DNA from: an uncultured Bacilli bacterium
GTDB lineage: Bacteria; Bacillota_I; Bacilli_A; RFN20; CAG-826
DNA: 8,513 nucleotides
Assembly (NCBI GenBank): GCA_934133115.1
Contig: CAKPAV010000061.1
Coordinates: 1-8,513, forward strand
Reading direction: 5' to 3'
In this document: piece by piece, positions 1 through 6,874 of the stretch
How the letters are laid out: each line of letters starts with the position of its first letter
Position numbering within the stretch: the stretch's first letter is position 1
Notes under the pieces: model-generated
What the model was told of the DNA's origin: nothing
Database searches by the model: none
The model's input: the letters and a program-made list of their open reading frames with translations, nothing else
Translations under genes and position numbers: made by a program

Positions 1-24
1 GGAATCGAACTAATTCAATCTAAA

Positions 25-100
25 TGGTCGGGACGATGCGAATCGAACGCACGACCTCTTGCTCCCGAAGCAAGCGCACTACCAATTGTGCTACGTCCCG
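25..100 (-). tRNA. tRNA-Pro (anticodon CGG), CCA encoded
   Basis: Reading the minus strand from position 100, the sequence folds into a full cloverleaf. The 7-bp acceptor stem pairs CGGGACG with CGTCCCG. A 4-bp D stem (GCAC/GTGC) encloses a loop with the GG pair. The anticodon stem CTTGC/GCAAG holds loop TTCGGGA, giving anticodon CGG, and the T arm has loop TTCGATT. Discriminator A is at 28 and CCA is encoded at 25-27. C1-G72 and G37 are typical of bacterial proline tRNAs. It would read CCG codons, which are present but rare in this window (several in polC). It begins 32 nt after the polC stop on the same strand. It may be released from polC readthrough RNA or made from its own promoter (see 125-153). 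The cloverleaf is complete and the identity is secure. Confidence 0.96.
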
Positions 101-102
101 AT

Positions 103-122
103 AAAAAGGCTCAAGGCCTTTT
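103..122 (-). terminator. Short stem-loop with U-tract between polC and tRNA-Pro (weak terminator candidate)
   Basis: On the minus strand, AAAAGGC (122-116) pairs with GCCTTTT (110-104) around the 5-nt loop CTTGA, followed by one more T at 103. The hairpin lies 10 nt after the polC stop and ends 2 nt before the tRNA 5' end. It resembles an A-tract/hairpin/U-tract intrinsic terminator, but the core has only three G-C pairs, so it would be weak. It could end polC transcripts. Alternatively it could be a processing landmark or chance pairing in AT-rich DNA. Confidence 0.4.
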
Positions 123-124
123 AT

Positions 125-153
125 ATTATATATCAAATGTTAAAAAACGAAAA
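125..153 (-). promoter_or_regulatory. Candidate promoter for tRNA-Pro (perfect -10, poor -35)
   Basis: The minus strand has an exact TATAAT at 130-125. Seventeen nt upstream of it is TTTTCG (153-148), which matches TTGACA at only three of six positions. The expected start is near G118, giving a leader of about 18 nt before the tRNA. The elements lie over the polC stop and its last codons. TATAAT is easily met by chance in DNA this AT-rich, so this is only a candidate. Confidence 0.35.
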
Positions 154-3100
154 TAAATCCATTTGATTTGTTTCAGCTAAATTATCTAAAGCATGAAGTT
201 CAGATAATTTTGCCACGTGAGTTTGTGATAATTTTGTCTTTGCGAGTAAATCTTCTTTTGATAAGAATTTATCGTTTTTTCTTGCTTCAATTACTGAAAC
301 TGCCGCGGCTTCTCCAAGTCCATCAATAGCAATAAATGGTGGAATTAAACATTTATTCTTTTCATCTACTAAGAATCTAGAAGCATCTGATTTATATAAA
401 TCAATATTAGAGAATGAGAATCCTCTTTCTGCCATCTCTAAGCAAATTGTCAGTGTTTTTTCAATATCTACTTCTTTTGCGGAAGCATCAAAGCCTTTTG
501 CTTTAATTTCTTCTAAACGTTTAATGATTGCTTTTTCACCACTAATCATAGTTTCAAGTTCAAATTGCTTTGAACGAACAGTTAAGAATGTGGCGTAGTA
601 ATATAATGGCATATGTACTTTAAACCAACCTACACGAATAGCCATCATAACGTATGCAGTTGCGTGAGCTTTAGGAAACATGTATTGAATTTTATTACAT
701 GAATCAATGTAATAATCTGGTACATTATTTTCACGCATTATTTGCTCATATTCTGGTTTTACTTTTTTACCTTTACGAACATCTTCCATAATTTTAAATG
801 ATGTTAAAGGCGGAACACCTTTCGCGGATAAGTAAGTCATAATATCATCACGACATCCGATAACTTCACGTAAAGTACAAGTACCATTACGAATTAATTC
901 TTCCGCATTTCCCGCCCAAACACCAGTACCATGTGATAGACCAGAAAGAATTAATAAATCTGAGAATAATTTTGGTGATGTTTCTTTTAACATTTGACGA
1001 CCCATATTAGTACCAAATTCTGGAATACCTAAAGCACCAGTAGTTTCATGTAAATAATTTGAGTGTCTTTTTAAAGCCACATCACTAGAGAATATTGATA
1101 ACGTTTCTGGATCATTTAAAGGAATAGTTTTGACATCAATTCCCGTTGTATCCGCCATCATCTTAAGTGCCATTGGATCAACGTGGCCTAATAAGTCGAG
1201 TTTTAAAACGTTATCATGAATAGCGTGGAAATCAAAGTGTGTTGTTTTCCAAGCGGCTTCTTTATCATCAGCAGGATATTGAATTGGAGTAAAGTCATAA
1301 ACTTCATAATCTTTTGGAATAACAACAATACCGCCTGGATGTTGACCAGTTGTTCTTTTAACACCCGTACATCCTTTTGCTAAATATTCAATTTCTGCTT
1401 TAGATATTTTATCGAGGCTTTTTCCAATTTTAGGTCCGACTCTTTCAAAATATCCTTTAGCGTAACCATAAGCGTTTTTCTCCGCAACAGTTTCAATAGT
1501 ACCAGCTTTAAAGACATTTCCCGCTCCTAATAATTCTTTGGTATAAAGATGTGCGATTGGTTGATAATCGCCTGGAAAGTTTAAGTCAATATCTGGAACT
1601 TTATCAGCATTAAATCCTAAGAATGTAGCAAATGGAATATTTTGTCCATCATGAATCATTTTATGTCCACATATTGGGCAATCTTTTTCTGGCAAATCAA
1701 ATCCTGATGATACTTGAGGAATGCCTTCAAATTCACTATGTTTACAGTTTGGACATAGATAATGAGGCGGCAAAGCATTAACTTCTGTAATATCCGCCAT
1801 GGTGGCAACGAAAGATGAACCAACTGATCCTCTTGAACCAACCATGTAGCCATCTTCATTAGCTTTATGAATAATTTTATGAGCAATATAATAAATAACT
1901 GAATAACCATTATTAATAATACCATTAAGTTCTTTTTCTAGACGTTCAGCCACAATTTGCGGTAATGGATCACCATATTTTTTATGAGCATTTGAATAAC
2001 ATAAGTCTTTTAATAAGTTTTCACAGTTTTCAATAGTTGGAGTATAAAGTTTAGATTTAATTGGTTCTAATACATCAATCATATCCGCAATTTTATTTGT
2101 ATTAGTTACAACTATTTCTTTTGCTTTTTCTTTTCCTAAATATTCAAATGCATCAAGCATTTCTTTTGTTGTACGATAATGTTGATCCGGATTTTCAAAA
2201 TAATCCATATTTTCACGGGCATAAGGCATTAATGGGTGGTTAATATTTCCAATTGCTTTTGCGGAAATAAATACATCACGGTACCTTTTATCTTCCGGAT
2301 TAAGATAATGGACGTCTCCAGTGGCCACAACCATTTTACCTGCAGCATCCGCAGCTTCAATGATATCTCTTACATATTGATGACATTCTTCTTCATTCTT
2401 AATATCACCCATATTAATTAAATATGAATAATTTTCTGTTGGTTGAACTTCAATATAGTCATAAAAACTAACTACTTTTTGTAATACTTCTTTTGTTCTC
2501 GTTCGAGCAGTATCAAACACTTCGCCATTAAAACAAGCACTACCTAATAATAAATTTTCACGATATTGAACCAACAAACTGCGTGGTACTTTTGGTACGT
2601 TAGCAAAATAATTTATATGTGAAAATGAAATAATTTTAAATAAATCTTTTAAACCTGCAGCGTTTTTAGCTAAAGCCACGACATGCACTGGTCTTAAATG
2701 TTTATAATGTTCATCGCTTGCTTTAAGATTAGCTAAATCTTTATGTGTTAAATGGGCATTTTCTTTTGTTAAAACCGCAATCATAGCTTGCCATACTTCA
2801 TTAGTTACACTAGCATCGTAATCCGCTCTATGGGCGGCATCTTCATCATAAACAACATCCATATTACGACATAATGTTCCTAAACGATGGTTACGAGATT
2901 CTGGAAATAGAAATCTAGCTAAAGCTAAAGTATCTACAACTGGATTCATAAATATTGGCTCATTAATTTTCTTACAAGCAGCATTTAAAAATCCAATATC
3001 GAAGTCCGCGTTATGAGATACTAATATCGCATCACCAACAAAGTCACGAATTTTGTGAATTGCTTCTACTAAGGAATTTTGTCCTTTTAGCATGGCATCA

Positions 3101-4509
3101 TTAATGCCAGTTAATTCTTTAATTTTTTCTGATAGAGGTCTATTAATATCAACAAATATATCTCGAGAATCCACGACACGTCCTTGTTCAAACTTAACGG
3201 CACCAAACTCGATAATATCATCATATCTTGCTGATAAACCCGTTGTTTCAAAGTCGAATACCACATAAGTGGCTTTATTAAGTTCTAAATCACAAGGATT
3301 TCTAATGGCATTAACTTCATCATCAATCATGTAAAGTTCGCTACCATAAAGAATTTTAATATTTCCATATTTTTTACTTGCATTTTGTGCGGCTGGGAAA
3401 GCTTGAACTACCCCATGATCTGTAACCGCAATTGCTTTATGTCCCATTGAATGAGCTAAAGCAATATAATCTTCAATATTAGTAACACCATCCATAGTGG
3501 ACATTTTTGTATGTAAATGTAATTCCACACGTTTTTCTTCCTCTTCATCTTTTCTTGGTTCATCAGGAGGAAGTAAATCAATAAAACGTGCGGTAACATT
3601 TAATTCTTTGGCAAAAGTATCATATTCAGCGTGTCCTCTAATACGAATATTGGCGCCAATTTTAATACCTTGAATTTTTTCTTTTGTAAAATATTTAGCA
3701 TTTTCAAATACTTTTACGTGGATTGCTCCTGTAGCGTCCGCAACACCAAATGTAGCAATAATTGTTCCCTTCTTCGTATTGCGTTCTTCATAAGAAAATA
3801 CTTTGGCGTCAAAATCAATATTTTCAGAATTTGTATCAATATTTTTAATACAAAATTTTGCATATTTTCCAAATCCGCCACTACTATCTTTCTTTTCTTT
3901 AAAAGGCTCATAGTTATCAACAGCATCTTTCATTGCTTCTAAACGTTCTTGATTACGGCGCTCCATCTCTAAACGATATGCTTCATCTTCATCAATTTCT
4001 TCTTCATCATCGTCATCATCAATAGTTTCAGTTTCTTCTAAAATAGTTTCTCCCGATTGAATAGATTTGTTAGTTATTTCAAATGCATCATCATAATTAA
4101 TAACATCTAACAAATCGACAAATCCTTTTAATTTATTAGTAACAGAAACTATATCATCTACTTGAATAATTAACTTCTTTTCATCAAATTTATAATCTTC
4201 TAAAAAAGCAATACCGAAATTGGCAAAATACCAATCAGTTAATAAATGATAAACATCTTCGGCATTTGGATTTAAGTCATAAGTATAATGAATTGTATAC
4301 TTATATGTAGTGATATTTTTTAGTGATCCTAAAAACTTTCTTAGTAATTCATAATTCCATGGTGTTTCTTTTCTTATAACCATAGTTAATATTTTTTCAT
4401 TATTAATTTTTATTGGACTCCATTCACATAAATCAAAAGACATATCATAGTCTTCGAGATTAGTAATGTTCATTCCTTTTAAAAATCTTTCAAATACTTT
4501 GTCTTCCAT
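133..4509 (-). CDS. polC: DNA polymerase III PolC-type alpha subunit
   Basis: This is the replicative DNA polymerase of low-GC Gram-positive bacteria, carrying polymerase and proofreading activity in one chain. At 1458 residues it is the usual PolC length. Domain order: N-terminal domain (about 1-150); an acidic linker (164-176); an OB-fold (about 215-315); PHP domain with ELHLHT (329-334) and TDH (363-365); and a DEDDh exonuclease inserted in the PHP, with D419/E421, D502/D504 and HRADYD (560-565). The polymerase follows, with a four-Cys zinc site (C919, C922, C944, C947) and palm aspartates D973, D975 and D1105. Near the C-terminus, QMDLF (1449-1453) fits the sliding-clamp-binding motif. 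All catalytic residues I can identify are present. The start at 4509 lies 20 nt after rseP and has only AGG at an 11-nt spacing, so initiation may be weak. The stop is TGA. SHGTGVW around 1191-1197 differs from the SHGTDVW I recall for Bacillus PolC. Confidence 0.98.
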   Translation of the reverse strand: MEDKVFERFLKGMNITNLEDYDMSFDLCEWSPIKINNEKILTMVIRKETPWNYELLRKFLGSLKNITTYKYTIHYTYDLNPNAEDVYHLLTDWYFANFGIAFLEDYKFDEKKLIIQVDDIVSVTNKLKGFVDLLDVINYDDAFEITNKSIQSGETILEETETIDDDDDEEEIDEDEAYRLEMERRNQERLEAMKDAVDNYEPFKEKKDSSGGFGKYAKFCIKNIDTNSENIDFDAKVFSYEERNTKKGTIIATFGVADATGAIHVKVFENAKYFTKEKIQGIKIGANIRIRGHAEYDTFAKELNVTARFIDLLPPDEPRKDEEEEKRVELHLHTKMSTMDGVTNIEDYIALAHSMGHKAIAVTDHGVVQAFPAAQNASKKYGNIKILYGSELYMIDDEVNAIRNPCDLELNKATYVVFDFETTGLSARYDDIIEFGAVKFEQGRVVDSRDIFVDINRPLSEKIKELTGINDAMLKGQNSLVEAIHKIRDFVGDAILVSHNADFDIGFLNAACKKINEPIFMNPVVDTLALARFLFPESRNHRLGTLCRNMDVVYDEDAAHRADYDASVTNEVWQAMIAVLTKENAHLTHKDLANLKASDEHYKHLRPVHVVALAKNAAGLKDLFKIISFSHINYFANVPKVPRSLLVQYRENLLLGSACFNGEVFDTARTRTKEVLQKVVSFYDYIEVQPTENYSYLINMGDIKNEEECHQYVRDIIEAADAAGKMVVATGDVHYLNPEDKRYRDVFISAKAIGNINHPLMPYARENMDYFENPDQHYRTTKEMLDAFEYLGKEKAKEIVVTNTNKIADMIDVLEPIKSKLYTPTIENCENLLKDLCYSNAHKKYGDPLPQIVAERLEKELNGIINNGYSVIYYIAHKIIHKANEDGYMVGSRGSVGSSFVATMADITEVNALPPHYLCPNCKHSEFEGIPQVSSGFDLPEKDCPICGHKMIHDGQNIPFATFLGFNADKVPDIDLNFPGDYQPIAHLYTKELLGAGNVFKAGTIETVAEKNAYGYAKGYFERVGPKIGKSLDKISKAEIEYLAKGCTGVKRTTGQHPGGIVVIPKDYEVYDFTPIQYPADDKEAAWKTTHFDFHAIHDNVLKLDLLGHVDPMALKMMADTTGIDVKTIPLNDPETLSIFSSDVALKRHSNYLHETTGALGIPEFGTNMGRQMLKETSPKLFSDLLILSGLSHGTGVWAGNAEELIRNGTCTLREVIGCRDDIMTYLSAKGVPPLTSFKIMEDVRKGKKVKPEYEQIMRENNVPDYYIDSCNKIQYMFPKAHATAYVMMAIRVGWFKVHMPLYYYATFLTVRSKQFELETMISGEKAIIKRLEEIKAKGFDASAKEVDIEKTLTICLEMAERGFSFSNIDLYKSDASRFLVDEKNKCLIPPFIAIDGLGEAAAVSVIEARKNDKFLSKEDLLAKTKLSQTHVAKLSELHALDNLAETNQMDLFSFFNI

Positions 4510-4529
4510 AAATCAAAAAACCTATTACA

Positions 4530-5723
4530 CTAAAATAGTCGTATAATGTCTCGTCCCATAATAAATATCATTAAACCAAATAGTAAAATTAACCCAATTG
4601 TGGAAACAATATTTTTTACTTTTTCTGGAATTTCTTTTTTCGTAATTCCTTCAATAATAACCACTAATAAATGCCAGCCATCTAATCCTGGGAATGGTAA
4701 TAAATTAAATATTGCTAAGTTAACAGAAATTGCTCCCCATAAATAAATAAACATACCAAAACCATAGCTTTTTAAAACTTGTGATGATTGAGTAAATATC
4801 GCTACTGGTCCTCCAACAGCGTCCCAGTTTTTACCAACAAATAATCCACCTAGTGTTTTAGCAATTAAGACTGTGTTGTCACCAAAGTCTCTATTGGTTG
4901 CGCCTAAAATAGCCCCTAAACTTTTATATCTCACATATTGATAATAAGTAGAAATACCCATTTTACTCCAAGATAATGTGCCATTTTTTGCCACATCAAC
5001 AGTTAAAGTAATATCAATGGTTTTTGCATCACTTGGTTGCTCACCTTCTGAATAATATTTAATGGCAAGCGTTAATGTATCATTAGCATTTTTAGGAGAA
5101 ATATCATAGCCATTTTCTCCATCTACTTTTATTGCTAGAGCACTATACCATAAATCAGTAGGATTTTCCGATGTAATTTCTACTGGCTTAAGGCTAGAAC
5201 ATGCATTAGCGTTTCCATAAATATTACAAGTTCTTGTTACTTCAATAATATAGTCGCCTGTTTTTAAACCTTTTTCCGCAATTGGTGACTTTTCTTGAAC
5301 TGTTACTTGGTTACTTAATGTCGGTTGTCCAAAGAAAGCATTATTAGTAAAGAACAATAAGAATCCTAAGACAAAGTTAAGAATGATACCTGCCGCCATG
5401 ATAATGGCGCGTTTCCATTTTTTAATTCCAAGTAAACTACGTTCTTGAGGTATGTTTTTAAGTTCTTCTCCATCTGGTCCTTCTTCCATACCTTCACCAA
5501 ACATCGAAACATATCCACCTAATGGGATAGCGCGTAAAGAATAAGTTGTTTCTCCTTTTTTCTTTTTTAAGAGTTGTGGGCCAAAACCAATAGAAAACTC
5601 ATTAACATAAACATTAAAAAGTTTAGCCATAGTAAAGTGGCCAAGTTCATGAATAATAACTAAAATTCCTAAACTGATAATACATAATAATATCGATAAA
5701 ATATCAATTCCTGCTAAATACAT
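4530..5723 (-). CDS. rseP: Site-2 intramembrane zinc metalloprotease (RseP/RasP family)
   Basis: This is a membrane-embedded protease of the RseP/RasP family, which cleaves transmembrane segments such as anti-sigma factors and signal-peptide remnants; the substrate here is unknown. It has 397 residues, close to the family size. The first membrane segment carries the zinc motif HELGH (25-29), so H25, E26 and H29 are the expected catalytic residues. A second hydrophobic segment (about 105-126) follows. A PDZ-type region starts near 140, and the later membrane segments contain NLLPFPGLDG (340-349), whose D348 is the third zinc ligand. The region between PDZ start and the next membrane segment is long (about 130-290) and holds two cysteines, C166 and C175. 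The ATG at 5723 lies inside the end of dxr (10-nt overlap) and is preceded by AGGAG at 8-nt spacing, which supports this start. It sits at the rasP position of the Bacillus-type cluster. Confidence 0.95.
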   Translation of the reverse strand: MYLAGIDILSILLCIISLGILVIIHELGHFTMAKLFNVYVNEFSIGFGPQLLKKKKGETTYSLRAIPLGGYVSMFGEGMEEGPDGEELKNIPQERSLLGIKKWKRAIIMAAGIILNFVLGFLLFFTNNAFFGQPTLSNQVTVQEKSPIAEKGLKTGDYIIEVTRTCNIYGNANACSSLKPVEITSENPTDLWYSALAIKVDGENGYDISPKNANDTLTLAIKYYSEGEQPSDAKTIDITLTVDVAKNGTLSWSKMGISTYYQYVRYKSLGAILGATNRDFGDNTVLIAKTLGGLFVGKNWDAVGGPVAIFTQSSQVLKSYGFGMFIYLWGAISVNLAIFNLLPFPGLDGWHLLVVIIEGITKKEIPEKVKNIVSTIGLILLFGLMIFIMGRDIIRLF

Positions 5724-6874
5724 AAATCATGCTCCTTTTTTATCAAATTTTTTGCTTGCTCACGTGCCCAATCGTTAGCCATAAGTAAGTCCGACAAAGT
5801 TGGACTCTTTATAACATTATGCTCTTGCATAACATTTTTTATAATTTTTTCGATAGATAAGAACGAAATCTCTTTATTCAAAAAAGCGTATACTGCTTCT
5901 TCATTTGCTGCATTAACTACCGCTGGCATCGTTCCTCCAATTGTTAAAGCCTCACGAGCGTATCCTACACAAGGATATCGATCTAGATTAAATTTACGGA
6001 AATGGAACGTGCAAAATTCTTCAATTGGTAAACGTTTGAAATCGTTTTTAACACGTTTCATTTTAAATAAAGCGTAGCTTATTGGTACACGCATATCTGC
6101 TGGACCAATATCGGCAATATATGAACCATCATTAAATTCTACGAGTGAATGAATATGTGATTCATCATGAATTAAAACATCAATTTTATCTAATGGAAAA
6201 TTAAATAAATAATACGCTTCAATAATTTCAAATCCTTTATTCATCATTGTTGCGCAATCGATAGTAATTTTATTTCCCATCTGCCATGATGGGTGTTTCA
6301 AAGCCATCTCAACTGTGACATCTTTTAATTGCTCACGATTAAGGTCTCTAAATGCTCCGCCTGATGCTGTAATAATTAACCGATCAACTTTTTTACCTGC
6401 TTTTAAGCATTTAGCCAAAGCCACATGCTCACTATCGATTGGGTATAGATGACTATGATGCTTTTTTATTAAGTTATTAACTAATTCACCACCTACTACT
6501 AAGGATTCCTTATTAGCAAGCGCCAAATCAATTCCTAATTCTAATGTTTTAATAGTTGGTAAAAAACCAACAAATCCCACTAAAGCATTAACAACCATAT
6601 CACATTTAACTTCTTCAATGATTTTTGTTAATCCATCATCGCCATAATTAAACTTAATATGCGGATAACGATTTTGAAATCGTTCCATGTTTGTTTTTTC
6701 TTTAATTACAACATATTTTACATTTTTGAATTCACATAAAATGTCATCAATAACTTCTACTCTGTTTCCAACACTAAAACCTACTAAGTCAAAAGTTTTA
6801 CGATGCTTTTTAATAATATCAATAGTTTGACTTCCAATAGAACCCGAAGCCCCTAACAAAATTATTTTTCTCAT
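5714..6874 (-). CDS. dxr: 1-deoxy-D-xylulose 5-phosphate reductoisomerase
   Basis: Dxr converts 1-deoxyxylulose 5-phosphate to methylerythritol 4-phosphate with NADPH and a divalent metal; this is the committed step of the MEP isoprenoid pathway, in the cytosol. The 386-residue product has the N-terminal nucleotide motif GASGSIG (8-14), ANKESL (120-125), and metal ligands in PIDSEH (145-150; D147, E149) and NKGFE (E216). TASGGAFR (169-176), HPSWQMG (194-200) and GGTMPAVVNAANEEA (313-327) are also present. Position 207 is Cys where the family usually has a phosphate-binding Ser (DCATMMNKG). HDESHIHS (236-243) also differs from the usual HPQSxIHS. I chose the ATG at 6874 because it forms ATGA with the cdsA stop and has GGAG at 9-nt spacing. 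The upstream ATG at 6889 lacks a clear Shine-Dalgarno and overlaps that GGAG. Confidence 0.96.
   Translation of the reverse strand: MRKIILLGASGSIGSQTIDIIKKHRKTFDLVGFSVGNRVEVIDDILCEFKNVKYVVIKEKTNMERFQNRYPHIKFNYGDDGLTKIIEEVKCDMVVNALVGFVGFLPTIKTLELGIDLALANKESLVVGGELVNNLIKKHHSHLYPIDSEHVALAKCLKAGKKVDRLIITASGGAFRDLNREQLKDVTVEMALKHPSWQMGNKITIDCATMMNKGFEIIEAYYLFNFPLDKIDVLIHDESHIHSLVEFNDGSYIADIGPADMRVPISYALFKMKRVKNDFKRLPIEEFCTFHFRKFNLDRYPCVGYAREALTIGGTMPAVVNAANEEAVYAFLNKEISFLSIEKIIKNVMQEHNVIKSPTLSDLLMANDWAREQAKNLIKKEHDLCI
5732..5736 (-). promoter_or_regulatory. Ribosome binding site of rseP
   Basis: AGGAG on the minus strand lies 8 nt before the rseP ATG (5723-5721), within the last codons of dxr. 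It settles the rseP start and suggests coupling to dxr translation. Confidence 0.8.

Noticed and set aside
133..135. TGA read as tryptophan (Mycoplasma-type code), since polC and cdsA end in TGA
   Set aside because: Readthrough would add only a few codons, so the ends alone do not decide it. However, the polC C-terminus is already complete with the clamp motif, the Trp codons checked are TGG, and the genes contain no in-frame TGA at conserved Trp positions.
1656..1925. 89-codon minus-strand open frame inside polC
   Set aside because: It overlaps the conserved zinc and fingers coding region of polC in another frame, and its product resembles no known protein; a shadow frame.
2236..2421. Plus-strand open frames inside polC and rseP (also 3631-3942 and 4546-4746)
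   Set aside because: They lie antisense to conserved coding sequence, are rich in Ile/Phe/Asn/Ser as expected from AT-rich DNA, and have no convincing domain.
3714..3926. 70-codon minus-strand frame within polC, and 7238-7426 within cdsA
   Set aside because: Both are out-of-frame shadows of well-conserved proteins with no features of their own.
3982..4035. TCA/TTC-rich tract as a possible CRISPR or tandem repeat array
   Set aside because: It is in-frame acidic coding sequence of polC with no spacer-repeat structure.
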